DNA of 64,000 nt from Membranipora membranacea (GCA_914767715.1 OU612065.1:2168001-2232000); one strand, 5' to 3'. Shown: positions 13,281 through 27,800, counted from the stretch's first letter. Translations and numbers: made by a program. Notes: generated by a model not told the origin, from the sequence alone.

Positions 13281-16200
13281 TTACTGAGCGTACTGTGGTG
13301 GAGCATGGTAAGCTGGAGGTGCTGCATGCTCAACTTTACCAGCATTGCCGTATTGGGGAGGGTTAGCCATGCCATTTGGGTATGCCACAGGGGTTACTGT
13401 AACTCTGGTTGTGCCATAACCTGCAGGTATTGTGTGGTTGATTCGCATGTATTGCTCGGCACGTCTCCTTCTCGAAGCTCGTACACAGCAGCCAATACAC
13501 GAAGAAATCAGGCAAATCACAAATACCGCAATCAACCAAAAGTCTGTAAGGTCCACAGATAACAACTTCAGACAAATTAAGAATGATATAAAAATATGAA
13601 AGCATAAGATTAATAACAAGTTTTTCAATGATGGACCACAACAAAAAGTGAAGATTGCCGCGCTCATAACACTGTTTAAATTTGGCATTCACATTTCTTA
13701 GCCATGTAAAAAAGTATTGTTGTCAAGTCAAGTCTTATTCACGGAACTAGTACTTTATTATAGATAGAAGAAGAAACTACTTACACCATAGTCCCCACAC
13801 TGAATAGGTATCCATACAGCATTCGTTATCTCCACAGCAGTAGGCATCATCGTCTACAGCAACAAAAAGTTCAAGGATTGGAATTTTTTTATATTAGTCA
13901 AACACAAGTCTACATAGCTTAATACAGCAAGGTGGCAGTGTGGTATAAAGCGATAAGAGCTGACACTTTATGGGTTTTTAGGTTTAATCTACAGCCAGTC
14001 GCTCAATGTATCAGCACAAGTCAACATGGGTGTGCCAAAATTGGCAATCAAGTCTTATATAATACACCAGCAACGAGTAATACACCAGAAAAATATCTTC
14101 TGAACAAAAATTGTATTTAAGCTGGTACAAGGGTGTATATACACATGTGTTACTTACCACAGTAGTAAGAGTCAAGATTATCATCGACACAATATGATGA
14201 AGCCTATAAGAAATCGGAAACAGAATATGAATTAGCCAACGTTGTTGAATGTGGGTAACCCTTTCGTCTTTAAAAGTGAAACGCACATACTGCATTCAAT
14301 CCGAAAGGGACTACAGTATAATCTAATTGTCATGTGATTCGTTGTCACACATTTCCTTCAAACTTCCTTGTAGTTAATCATCAGCAAGACTTTGGTCGGC
14401 TGTTATCTCTCTCAGCTGAGATTCCATTATCATCTATTACAGGACATTGGATGATGTATCAATATGAGTGGCAGCCTGAGATCATAACAGCTAAATCTGA
14501 GGAATATGTTACCATCCAAAATATGAATGGAGACCTCTGACAAGTGCAATTAGATATAAATCTGAAAATGATTTTTAATTTTAAAGAGCTCCAATAGACC
14601 AAATTTGGCAAATGAAACTAAGGCGGTATTGAACGCAATACTTGGGGAACCGCTGTGAACATAATCTTGACACAGGAACTACCTTGTAAACAAAACAAAA
14701 GGAGCCAGCAAATATTGCCAATTTAGACCCTGATTTTGGGGCAGTCTAACCAAGGGAGTCCAAGCCATCACAACGTCAGAAAACTGGTTTTGTTGTGAGC
14801 TGACAGGCATTTTTGGTTGAAGTACGACTAACCAGTAGGAGTAGGACATTAATGTCTAACCCAAAGTTTCTAGTTCAGGCGATTGATATTGAAAATTGGA
14901 TCTCCAATCCAACTCCATGATGATTCCCAAATTTATTATTCCTTAGAGATAATGTAGGCAAGGATGTAAGTACCATGAGAGCAATGAACTTGGGATAAGT
15001 TCATTGATTAGAGATGTACTCTATGCTGTGTTGTGACGTATGTGAAATGCGTGTATTTATTACGGTTAAGGGTAGCATCCAACTCATGTACGCAAGTTCC
15101 TTGGTTCGATACCCAATCGTGGTCACATGAGTTTGCTTCCTGAGGTGGTATTTACGGGGCCATTCACCCTAGTCGACCGGGGGGGGGGGAATAATAACTG
15201 ATAATGATGAGCCACATACTCAGAATCTTCAAAAACTATGAAGTGGGGACGATGTTTGGACAAGGAATATCAGCCTGTTACTCCTTGATTTTGATATCAA
15301 AAAAGCATCAATGAATGTATATAATACTATAATTATTAAAGTAGATAGACTCTAAGGCTGAGATAGATTGGATGATCAATTCATGGATTGCAGTACTGCC
15401 CAGTTCAGTGGTGGACTACTTAACTTGTACACAGTGACAGTGAGAAGACAGTATTGACAGTAGAGGAAACTAGACTAGAGAGTCTGACACAGGCTTGCTT
15501 CATAAATTAACCCTTACAGTAACAGTTCTTACCTCAGTTCTTACCTCAGGTGAGGTAATTGCTACATCAGGGTTGATGAATCTAGCAATGTGTTTTTGTA
15601 AGTCCGTATTCGTTCCAGGTCATCAACAGTATGTCACAAACAAGAAGCGGGATGCTATCCAGGGCGTGCGAGTAGGGAGCTGGAAGGGGGGGAGGGCATT
15701 CCAATCCTTTGCAGTCTTCATAAAGAAGGACCGCTGATGGTGTTGAGTTTTGACATGGGGGATCAGGTACTGATGACCATGTCTGCGAGAGAGATGGTGT
15801 GTCGCAGGTTGGATATGTTTGGTGATGGTATCAGAGTCTGCGTAGTGCATCTCCCGGAATAGTTTCAGCCTTCTTTCCTTGCGTCTCTCTCCTAGCTGCT
15901 CCCATCCAAGACTGTGTACTAATCCGGTGACTCTTGTCTTCCTATCACTCCTTCTGATACCGCACACAAACCTTGCCGCTCTCCTTTGTACAGCTTCTAG
16001 GGAAGTTTCCTGGGTTGATGTTAGTGAGTCCCAGGAGCAGCAAGCATACTCAAGCACTGGCCTGACCAGTTGTTGGTATGCCAGCGATTTGACTTCTTCA
16101 TTGGTGGTGGTCACATTTCTTCTGATGAATCCTAGTGTATTGTTTGCCTTGGTAGCGATGTTGGGTATGTGTTCACTGTTTGTTCCAGCGCAATTTTGAA

Positions 16201-16562
16201 TCCATATGGTTACTCCAAGATACTTGACTTCGTCAGTCCTCGGTATTATCATGTCATGCAGGCTGAGAGAATGTTTACTTACAACCATGGGCCCCTGGGA
16301 CTTACATGTCTTTACTTTGCCAATGTCCAGTATCAACCACCCAATACTGGACATTGGCAACTCAACTGGACATTGGCAAAGTAAAGACATGTAAGTAAGT
16401 CACAGGGGCCCATGCTTACAAGTTACTTACAACCATAAGTAGAACATATAGGCATGACATTTATGAGGAGTGCAGTTTTCAAAAAGGCCTGTAATCTCTT
16501 ACCTGAATGCCTGACAAACAGCATAGTGCGACAAGGGGGAAGAGGGAAGTAAAACCAGCCAT
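13281..16562 (-). CDS. Small type I membrane protein, VOPP1/WBP1-like (Shisa-type) with Cys-rich ectodomain and PPxY tail
   Basis: Four minus-strand exons join in phase: 16562-16503 (ATG at 16562), 14203-14158, 13853-13785 and 13543-13281 (stop TAA). The product is about 145 residues. Exon 1 is a signal peptide (MAGFTSLFPLVALCCLSGIQ). Exons 2 and 3 give a short acidic ectodomain with the cysteine pattern YC..YYC..YCC..ECC. A segment WGLWYFWLIAVFVICLISSC begins the single membrane span, followed by a basic stop (RASRRRR). The tail carries three PPxY motifs (PPQY, PPAY, PPQY), which bind WW domains such as those of Nedd4-type ubiquitin ligases. Cys-rich ectodomain, 'LWYFW' start of the span and PPxY tail match VOPP1/WBP1L, endolysosomal adaptors. 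Shisa or CYYR1 relatives share the plan, so the exact family is open. The 2.3-kb first intron holds a LINE relic and a foldback element. Confidence 0.65.
15623..16340 (-). mobile_element. Non-LTR retrotransposon (LINE) fragment: C-terminal part of a reverse transcriptase
   Basis: An open minus-strand frame contains the conserved C-terminal landmarks of LINE reverse transcriptases: VKYLGVTI, an FIRRN segment, YQQLVRPVLEYACCSWD, LEAVQRRAARFV and, near the end, WNALPP. The catalytic palm upstream of YLGV is missing, and at its 5' end the frame runs into the foldback repeat. It is therefore a 5'-truncated or rearranged copy. It lies in the first intron of the VOPP1-like gene in the same orientation. 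The frame is still open over about 240 codons, which suggests a fairly young insertion. Jockey/CR1-type affinity is a guess. Confidence 0.85.
16286..16414. mobile_element. MITE-like foldback element, copy 1
   Basis: Inverted ends CATGGGCCCCTG and CAGGGGCCCATG enclose a further hairpin built on CTTTACTTTGCCAATGTCCA and its complement. The flanks carry the direct repeat TTACTTACAACCA on both sides. A related copy lies at 53320-53446. Confidence 0.7.
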
Positions 16563-18823
16563 GTTGTCTGCTCTCAGTGATCTGTGTTCAAGTGTCACCA
16601 GTGGGTAAGGAACTGGTGTCACATGACACAATAAAAACGGATTTGTCTTCTCTGGACCATTTTTAATAGATGTAGAGTCAGAAATGTAATGATCAATCAA
16701 GTAATACGAAAATACAGGTTGTCTATGAATAACTAGCCTTGGAAACTTAAACAGCAGCTTGAAGTTAGGGGATGATGAGCCCCTAAACTAACAATCCGAA
16801 CAATAAAAGGAAGACAAAAAACACAGGCAATTTTTAATATTTGTATATTCTGAGTTCAAAAGAAGTTCTGTTCTCCGGGAATTTTATCATATCCTGCCTA
16901 GTAAGTAAGGTAAGTGTTAACTTTGTGCATATTTTGTTCTCAAATGTGCTTCTTAGACACAGTTGAGATCTGAATATCAAAACTTTCAAACCTGTCCTTT
17001 ATTATTGTTGTAATGAAACGTACAATTGACCAGGGAGAAGAAGAATGGAATGACTTGACCAACCAATGAATAATATATATATATTATATGTTTAATCAAG
17101 GAGTTAACTCCTTGGTTTAATATATAAAAAACAGTAGTAAATAATAATATTAAATATCATTGATTCAATGGATGGTTGTGGTGTAACATAATGGGAAGTA
17201 ATTAAATGGTCTTCAGTATCAATAATAAGCAGCAGTAACTGTTGTGTGTTAGTTAGTTCTACTTACTGTCTAAATAGCCATAATAATATATATAAATATG
17301 CCTATTTATTATTTCTCAATTTATTAAATTAAATATACAATGAACTAAAGGACAGGGATGTAGGCCTAGCACGGTTCTCTATCAGTGCCTCTCTCCTTAA
17401 AAAGTGTAAAATTGTTAAGCTCTGTCTATATTCAATAGTTATGATAATGACCTTATTTGTCGAACTTTTACTTGTCGGGACACGATTCTATCTCAATCGA
17501 AGTTGATGCAAACTGTTTTCTCCAATACAATAGCCCATAACCCCAACATGCTCCAACGCTTAGCCTACTCTGAGGGCAGCATACGAATAGCAGTGGAAAA
17601 AGTGTAGCAGAATGAGAAGGAATTCTCAGGTCTATGCGAGGAACACTGATTCCCTCTCGTTGTTCAGTGTGTACCAAACATGATTTTGTGCAACCATATT
17701 TAACACAGAATAAGAATGATGACCTGGCAGTGTCAGTAACACAACACACATATTTGTACCAGTGAACTGAAGGGAGTTCATTGTTTGACTCCATTCAGGC
17801 CACCAAGGCAATATGAGCAAAAGTATGAGCTGTCTGAAGGCCAGCTCAGATCTGCTGCAGGAATGTGAGAAAGCACAAGGTCTTTTCTAAAGAATATGAT
17901 GGAGTCTAGACCTATATTGAGGCTGCAAGCCATTACTCCATTATTATCTTTCTAAGTCTTTTAGGAATTGTTGAATCTTGATTGCTATGATAGTCATATT
18001 AGGAGTGGAGATACTGGTAGAGGTTGCCTAAAGTTGCCAAAAGTCGAAATATGAATCGACTGAGCCTCATTTGGTAGTTCATTTAGTTATAGTAAGGAGG
18101 AAAAGTTCCTCCTTGTTTATACTGAGGGTTTGTGTTTTGCTAGGCTACTGGTTTTACCTTTGCATTACCCTGCCAGTGACAATGCCGGGAATTTAAACAT
18201 AATCTCCTTTTCAGTGGAGGACTTCACATTCAGCAGTACTAAGTGTCATTGCCTCTCTTGTTTATAGATGGCAAGCAGACAAAGTTGAATAAACACAATA
18301 GGGGCATACAATTGAGATAAAACACATTGAATATAAGCTGAGAATTCCTGTATTATAAGCTGAATAAGTCATTATTATAATTAGTTAGCTCATTAGAGGA
18401 GAGAGAATACACTTCTGTTGTGGCTGTTCGCATACTCACTACTAGGTTTATGCAATAAATGATTGTCGGCGGAGCTTCATTTTTCGCTGTACAATAGTTT
18501 CAGCTGTTGCCTCAAATAGCTAACATTCTGCTTGGTAGATAGGGTCATTTGCTGGAAAAACCATCGCTATAAAGATAGATATAAGGATACAAAGCATCTC
18601 ATTAATAGTGGGCGGAGAAAGGTAATTACTTTGAACTGATTAATCAAACTCATAACTAAAATCTGTTACATCTCCTTGAGTTTTTGCCTGTGAACTGACA
18701 GCCTCTCAAGTGTCACATTCCTTTTTTTGTTTTATTACAGAACTCATATTGTGGTATTTCTCTGCATTGCCTTAACGGAGTTTATACACCGCTGCCAAAA
18801 TTCAGCTCACAGACCAAGCCAAG
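16563..18823. promoter_or_regulatory. Head-to-head intergenic region of the VOPP1-like gene (-) and adducin (+)
   Basis: The two start codons diverge 2.26 kb apart, so both promoters should lie here. I see no clear TATA box or initiator. A palindrome built on CAAGGAGTTAACTCCTTGG lies near 17098-17116 within very AT-rich sequence. Confidence 0.4.
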
Positions 18824-21800
18824 ATGGCTGCCACCACAAATGGACAAGTAAATGGCGAACCCCCTACTCGATTCATTGAGCCTTCTACATTTGGTGAGTG
18901 ATTTCCTTTCCAGCCGTAGGTCTGTATAGGCAGCTTTAAAGCTTTTCTTTTATTATTTTTGATCTGGATTCGGGTCTGTAAGGTGCCATGACCCTAGCAC
19001 TTACTTCGGATGTTGATGCTTTCAACACACTGCAATATATTGCTTCTATGGCAAGGTTAAATGTTTGCTGCTCTGCTGAGTTAGGGCATTACAGCACTCA
19101 GGTCCATCCCAAAACCGGGTGATTTTTTGCTCATTGCCCTTCAAAAATACATGTATTCAGGCGCTACCACTGTCTACCCTAGGCCATATGCAGTTCTCCA
19201 TTTTGGAAATTTTTAAAGATACTTACATTATTGGGTCGAAATGTCAAACATTATGATAAATGAACAGGAGATAAATGAACAGGAGAGGGAGTCAAATGCT
19301 ATAATGAATGGCCTTTATACACCAGGCCTATTTGATATCAGGGTGCGATTGGCAGTTTTGTGTGAAGGAAGCAACCGACATTTAATCCTATCCTTACCCT
19401 ATAATTTCTATGGCGGAGGGGCATAATCTTGTTGTCAAAATTGTCTAAATCAGATCTGCTATTTTTGGTCGTAATTTGTTATTATGTCACTGGCGGTTTC
19501 TCACTGCTGGATAACACGAAGTGACATGTAATATGAGACGATTCCACAGTACAAGTCCGAATTATCTATACTCTAGTCATCGCCAGGTTTCCTTACAGGC
19601 AAACTAGGTCACAGCCATGCCCAGCCAAACAGTGCTGTCTCTAATCAAAATATCATCAGTTTACTGTGTATACCATGACTCCATGACAGATCTCCTCATA
19701 AAATAATAATCATTGACCTTCATAGCACTGCATCTATGCATCTCTACCAGAGGCTGTGGACTGAATTATAGGAGCAGTACTCACTCAGCACAAACTATTA
19801 GTCACAATTTAACTAACTGAGTTTGCTGCTGCAGAACAATCATAAACAGCAGACAGCTGATAGGAAAATGAAGAATAATTCTTTTCTCTTAGTCCCATGG
19901 GATAACATATGGCCAATGGCAATGCTCTATACTGAAGCTCCGACATCGAAACGTCAATAATTTTTATAGGATAACTACTCAATCCACTTCATCATAAAGC
20001 AATTGTACTTCCAATGGTAAAGGCTTAAAGTTTCTAGTGCTGTTTTATATTTTACACAGTAAATTTAATTGCTCAGACAATCATACTGCTCAAACATAGA
20101 CCTCAGTATTCAATTTACAATCTACTATCATGGATAATCAAACATCAGATGTACCAGATAATGTAGAATCTGAGAATACGACAGAGTGTAGTAATAACGA
20201 TACTTCTCAAGATGTACCAGACTCAACTAGCGGTAGTGATAGTGACCCTGTGCTACGTCTCGGTAGGTCTTCAGTCCCTCTCACCACTAGAGTGTGACAA
20301 GGGGAAGTTACGGTTCTATGGTTGTACTCTTCACAATCTACAAATAGTATATCAGTTCTTTGGACATGCTTAAATGGAGACCTACTTGGAGATTCAGTGT
20401 GCTGAGTTTGTCTAGTCTTATGATCTTGGTTGTTTGACTGACCTTATCTTACTTTGGATCTCTGTAGCTTGTTATGTAAACATTTTAGTTAGCTAGCTAT
20501 GTCATTTTACAACACAGTCTCTGCCTTATCCCTCCATCTTTCAATGTTGAAAATAAACACCTTTTCAGTCATGAAGTGCTAATGCCCAATGTTGACCTAG
20601 GCACAAAGCTAACACACAATGCCTTTCTAATCTACATGATATGTCTGGTAAGTCTGCGGATAAGCAGGAAATGTGGCTGCAGTTAAATTTGTAAAGGTAA
20701 CAATACTTGTAATATGCTGTTATTTTTTGACACAACACTAGAATACAGTGTATAAATCTGGATGCGCATGAGATACTGGTATTCATATGTATACGGAAAT
20801 ACTACACTGTCCACCATGAGTTTCACTGGAACCATAACCAGCATCTGACCCCTCACTAGACGTGTCATAGAGGTCATATACTGATATAAATATATAGGGC
20901 AACAACAGCAAATATACGATCAGCAATTACTCATCTCTAACAGAGATTTTATGATACTTGGGTCGGTCGGTGAGCAGTATAGCTGCTTGCTGACTCGGGT
21001 GTAAACTAGCCTTTTGTAAACTAGTTGAGTATTGATTTTGAAGTGCACATGAGATAAAGAGCCTTGTTAGCCTCTGTAATCCAACTAGACTGCCGCAGCA
21101 GCCTGCCCTGTGTAAATCCAGCCAGTCTCTATTTATGAGCAATTACATGAGTGAACACAATAGCAGCAGTCTGTATAGAAATATTATTCAGATATCTAAA
21201 GATTGCATGTAACATTCAAATTGCTAATCAATGATCTTGCCGTTATGTATTATGTATAGTGCAGCAAGGAACAAGCTTTATAAGTGGCCCTTTTTATGAT
21301 GGTTACCTAGCATCTGCTCTCAATCACACTGCCATTGGTCATGTAGCGAGGATCTTTGACTGTTATACTGTGATAGTTATTACTTTTCCCTATCAACAAG
21401 CCATACTGTAAATAGAGAGCCCTAGAAAAAACTACAGGAAAATGAGGGGTTGGTTATGTTTTGTCAACTTCACCATGATGCTATGTTGCCTATCTTTGTT
21501 ACCAAAGCCAGTACTGCCCTATGTAATATAATGTTATCAGTGTTTCATGTTAATGATCTGTAGATCCTGATGATCCGGAGAGGGAGAGAGAGCTGATGAA
21601 ATCTGTAGAAGTCAGGGAGGACATGAGGGCAATGGACGCCAGAAAACGTGTCTCAGAAATACTAAATAGTCAAGCATTTCGAGAGGAGCTGGAGGAGATA
21701 ATCGAGTCACAGGTAGGTCACAGAGCGGACAGACCTCTTAGGTAGAGAGAGAGCATCAGTGAGTGAGGCTCATGACGTCATGCATGTTGTGTGATGTGTA

Positions 21801-24800
21801 GTGAATCCATGAAGTTTTAACTCTGTTGTGATTTAACCTGTTTGATTTGTGTTCGGAGCAAAGATTTCAAGATGTAACTATCATTGAATAACTCATTCAC
21901 AACCCACCCTATATGGAACCATTAATCAATTGTTTTAGTAACTTTGGCACCATGACCTTTCCCACCAATAAGATGAGACTTTCTCACCTATAATCAGACA
22001 CACACCAGGCTATTTGTATAGAGCACACTGACCTCTATGTCTCTCCAATTATAACAAATGATTGAGTTTCTCTAATATGTCACTGGTTCCGTGTCAATTT
22101 TTGAACATCAGGTACAAATGTAGTACCTGATGATCAGAAATCATGATATAAGACCTCTGATAATTCGGTAAGGCAAGATACATAGTAGTTATTAACCAAA
22201 TCTTGCTGTGATTCTTATACTGAATTCGAATGAAATTGAACACATTTTGAAATCCTCTCTAATGGTAGGAAACTGGTACTGAAGTAAGTTGCTAATCAGT
22301 AGTTTAAGTATTGACTACCTCTGTCGTATACTTGTAAGCACAAACTCTGAGCAGACTATATATTTCTATGTTATGTTTCCCAAAGCTCATTGCTTGTCAC
22401 ATGCATGGTTAATCCCACTATCTACGTCATCAAATGGTTAACTTCCTTCTGAATACCTGAGGATGTTGTTACTAACAGTACTATATATTAAAGCTGTTTG
22501 TGGTATTGTGATAGTGATCCCTGTTGATTGCTCACCCTTCCCTTGAGGATCTTTGTTATAATGTGCTAATAGTGTCGGTGGTGGAGCATTGTGCGCTTGA
22601 TCTTATTAGATATAAGCTGTGTTCAAATATTAATGAGCATCCACAATAAATATTCTCACTTTCTCTATCCCTTGATTGCTAGTTCTGACATCACAAGGCT
22701 GATAAATGATCCTTAGCTCAGTGAGAATGATATTGTATTGGGTCCATCAGATTACCATTCACCCGCAACAAACATCTCAATGAGCAGTGGTACTGATCAT
22801 TGTTTCCTAAGAAGAGACACTGTAGACTTGTGCACACTAAACATAACAGCATTTATTTGCATAATCTGCTTTGTTTGCATGTCTCCGCTTCACGAGCATG
22901 GGACAAATATAGAATAATCATGTTAGATGAGACGCATGCTAGGGATGCTCAAAAATGTCATCAATGTTAGATTTACTCACTCACTACATATCTGCCTATC
23001 TCAGAATTAGGCCACCAGCGTCTTACCAGCCATACTGAGAATAATTGCATCATTGCTGCCTATTATGATGACTTGTGCCCTTTTGACCTTTGCATGAAAA
23101 CTTGCCAAAAGATGACGCTAGAACCAAAATGTTACAATGTTATTAGCGTTGATGTAATCGGATGCCAGCAGCGCATTCTGATGAACTACTAGGTCTAGCA
23201 CTTCCACCCTGTCAGCCATGTAATGAGCTGTCTAGTGTAGGAGAATGCTGTCAGCACCGCACAAGTCATCATTCAGTTAGTTATTATTGTGAGCTGTTTT
23301 AACCAGCCAAGTTGTCAGTCATGAGTGATTCTACTCCTACTAGTCCTACATTAAACAATCTCTCACAACTCATAGATGAGCTTAATCAACCTACATGTAT
23401 CGATGACAAGTTCTACGAGGTAAGTCACCGCAACTCATAATAGGGATATATTGGTTTCAATGAAGTTGACAGCGATATTTACTTATTGTCTAAAAAATTT
23501 TATTGCAGCTGAAGTCGGGACCACATCCTGCAAGTCTTATTGCACTACAACAGATATCACAGCTCATATTACCGGGCTCAAGTTCCGCCTCCTCGAAACT
23601 AGCAGGGGCTGCAGGTTAGTTCTTAGGCTAATGCAGTAGATTTTTCCACCCAAGGCTCATCAAACTTTATGACAATTAAAATGGGAAATCATTGAGAGGT
23701 CCACCATGTGCTGTATGATAGTATCTCAGAGCAAGGAGTTAGAGACTCTAACTCCTTGCACAGAGTAAGGATATATCTTTACTCTGTGATAGTAGTGTGA
23801 TTTTATCATATTACTCATTATTAACAGCCCCCTGTCGAAACCTCACATCAGTAGCGTCCAAAAGCATATCAGCTATCAGGTCCTTCACTTGTTTCATTCA
23901 GAAATTTTCCTGTCATGTGTCACAGGCCTTCAAAAATTAGTTAGTCCCAATAGCATGTGTTGACCTACATCCAAGTGGCCGCTGATGTTTTGGTTAATGT
24001 GACTCATTGGCCGCTAGCGCTGAGCTTCTTATTCTGATGATTACACCTATGGGCTGTCTCTTCTGTGTATACTCATGGGATAATATTGTTTATACTTTCA
24101 AGTCTAAGTCAAACAAATAAAAGAAATTCTACACGGCAGCAATTTCATAGTCGAAAGTAACCTGCACAACAAGTTGTTTTTTAACCCTGCAGATTCTGCC
24201 TAGTAGTCCAGTGGCAGCCTACCAAAAATGTGGCTAGAAATGCAACTTCATTTACGAAATTGGATGGATAAATTCTAAGAGGGTAGTTTTTTGAGGCGGT
24301 CGCAATGGTGATGATATACCTTAAACAAAGTTGCACAATAGGCAGCAAATTGCCAAAAACGCTGCCAAAATTGCTGTTTTTTTGAGATTTCAAAGGTCTG
24401 TCCTGTGCTCACCTTATGAGTTGGGCCACTCAAACTCTGCAATCAGATTCATACATACCTTGGCCAGTTTTTGGCATAATAACAGCATGATATCTCAAAT
24501 ATTGAGCGAATGACCTTATAAAAAGTGATAAAGTGAAAAACGCTGCCAACAAAAGGGAAAGTGATGAAAAAATGATGATGATATGGTTTCAAAACGTCAA
24601 CAAATTTGCAACTTAGCATAAGAAACATTGTTACCATTGCGATCAGCGTGAAAAACTGTACCAGAAATAACTGACAAACCTTATCCATCCAAAAGTGCAA
24701 ATGGAAGTGACAAGATAGGCAGGGGTTGCCACCCGGACTATAGCTATATTTTTTGCCTTTGAGCAGGGCAGCTCTGCAGACAGCCATATAGCAGTGATTC

Positions 24801-27800
24801 TTATTCTGTACCATGATTCTATATTATGTTTTAGTGACAGGCCCAGTTATTCCGATATCAGATATTAGAGGAGTAAATTCCTCAGTCTATACTAAAGGAG
24901 AGAGGATACTGCGATGTAAACTTGCCTGTGTATACAGATTGATGGATCTAAGAGGCTGGACCTCGGGCATTTACAATCACATCACTGTAAGTGTCATTCA
25001 GATCATAGTTTGTCTCATCTGATACTTGATAGTTTTTGGCGCATCACCAACAGTTGTTCTGAAGGATGATGATGGCAGTAAAGGTATTTAAATTTCCAGC
25101 TTAGGAGAGTGGTTCAAATTAGGAGAGTGGTTCAGATTAACAGCCTGTCTGTCAATCACACTATGGCTACAATTTTTAAATGATGTATTATTAAGGTTGA
25201 TGATGATGATGCAGGTGTGGTAATTCTGCTTTGATTTAAATCAATACAATACATGTCTGTCGTCTACTCTCCAATGGGGAGTGTACATGATACATGATAT
25301 ATACCACAAAAAGCGCCACCTTCTAGACTGGAATAATGTCTTGATGTTTACTCTTTGGACAATCAGTTACATGATTCTAAATGTTGTTACTGTAAAGAAT
25401 GTTTTATTTTCCAGGTGCGAATATCACAAGAACAAGAGCATTTCCTTATAAACCCATTCGGATTATTGTATGGTGAGGTAACTGCAGGCAGTCTGGTCAA
25501 GGTCGATATGCAGGGGAACACGATTGACAGAGGAAATACTGCTCTGGGCATCAACAAAGCGGGATTCATACTACATGCCTCGATACACGCAGCTCGTCCT
25601 GATCTGAGATGTATCGTACATACTCATGTCCCATCTGTGGTGGCTGTGAGTGAATAACTGTATCATGTGATTGTTTCTAAATGGCTCTCTGTCTGTCAGC
25701 GCAGTTTGAGGTTTAAATGCACAATTAAATGTTTTGGTGTAAAAAAAATTATATTTGAAATTGGAGATATATACGTGTGTGTTGTAGGTTTCGTGTATGA
25801 AGGACGGCCTCCTGCCTCTGACACAGGATGCAATCATGGTCGGGAAATGTAGCTACCATGATTTCCAAGGAGTTTTAGTCAATGAAAATGAAAAGGAACA
25901 GATTGCCCGAGACCTTGGACCCAACAATAAGGTCATGTTCCTGAGGAACCATGGGGTTGTTACTGCCGGTGCTACTATAGAGGAAGCCTGGGGTCTCATG
26001 CAAATGTGTATCTCTGCATGCGAAATGCAGGTAATAAACCAATTTCGCTGCCTAATGATTGATCTTAGTTTTTACTCAATTCTTCGTGCAACAACTGTTA
26101 CTCTGTCAACATCATAAACATATAAATACTTAATAGATATATACATATACATACTTTATTTATTTATATGTTTATGGTCACCATAGATAAAAATGGGAAG
26201 GATATCCTTGTCAAAATCTGCCGCACACCATTTTTATCACACTCGTTACATTTTACAAAGGTTACCATTTTATACCCTGCAGTGGATACAATTTGATACT
26301 TAGGCGGTTCATCCTCTTTAAAGTGATTGTAAAGGAAACAGGTTTTTGGTATCATTCTAGAGCTCTCAGTCTAGTTTAGAACATTATGCTATGTCCAAAA
26401 GCAGCCTGTGGCCCAGTTAAGAATTATTTTCACTCAAAGTTGGGATGAGAAGGTACTAAAAAGGTACTATTTTTCTCCTTTGGAGTTGTGATCACTTGTA
26501 GAAAATAGTACCTTTTTAGTACCTTAGATTATAATGGGAATATACAGTATCTCGTAAATAAGACTTTTTGTTATGACACAGTGGTTTTGATATTCCCTGC
26601 GTACAATATTAAACCACACAGAATTTATCTATTGAATGAATGAGTGAATACAATGCAAAGTTTATCTGTCCCATGTTATGTGGCTTAGCTGGTAAAATGG
26701 GATAGTGTATAAAATTTCATAATTGAAACGATCGAAATCAAGCACGGCAAAAATTACAACTCTAGCTCATACGACAGCGAGAGTGAAAATTATAGGGAGA
26801 TTAACAGATCCAGTGAGAGTGAGATTGAATATCATTCAGGAGGCAATTGTAGCAAATCGATGTCGAGTCCATGTGATCATCATAGGGAAAATGTCCCTGA
26901 GGTAGTCACACCAATGAACTTAGTTAATTGGTCACACCACTAAGTTTAAATCTGTATGATTTCGGCCACTTGAAATAACCCACAGTGCTTTGACAGATAC
27001 AACATTTTCTGTTAACCATGGTTACTGCTCGAGATAGAAATTGGCAATATAAAGGCAGATCAATACATGGCTAAAGTATTTCAAGGTTTTGTTTATATTT
27101 ATTTGATGAATAAATGGATTGTATTGAAGATTATAAATACTAAGATATGACATTCCAATCAAACTCTGTCTTCAGCCGTTATGCTTTATGATTAGTGGCT
27201 TTCAATAGAATTTCAATGGAAGATACAAAATTTACACATGTAGACTGGATGTCTTTCTAATTTGCACAAAAATCTAAAATAATTTGTTTTTAAATCTCGA
27301 CATTTCAGGCATTAGGATGTGTTAAAATCCAAAGCATGCGATGATTAATACTGAGTGATTTGAAGTTTTGAGAATCTTTACAACAATTTTTGCAAATATT
27401 CTGATCTTTGGACTCACAAGATTTTCTCGGGTAAACTTTGTTGTTTACATCAAAAACTGGAATTTACAAGTCACAAAGTAAATTAAAGTAAATAAAATTG
27501 TCATCTAGTTATTTCGGACTTCAGGGTGATGAAAAATGTAAATGAATTTGACTGCCTCCTAAAGAGAGGAGTATTGATAATCGTGTAAGCAGTGGAATAC
27601 CTTGAGAAACTTTCTATATTATTTTACATCAGATCTTGTCCATCTGTGCATCACAGATACTCAGCACATCTAAACATGGACTATCAATATTACTGACTGA
27701 GTGCAGCATGCCATATGAGAACCTATGTCAAAGCACACATCAGTCACATAGGAAATTAATTTGTCGAGTTTTTGAGTTATTTCATCAGTATGGATCTTAT

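Noticed and set aside
13363-13692. Second minus-strand frame over the VOPP1-like last exon
   Set aside because: Only the frame giving LWYFW, the basic stop and the PPxY motifs joins in phase with the upstream exons.
24449-24814. Minus-strand frame of 121 codons that could be a membrane protein
   Set aside because: It overlaps the acceptor of an adducin exon, is hydrophobic only because of AT-rich antisense sequence, and has no splice or motif support.
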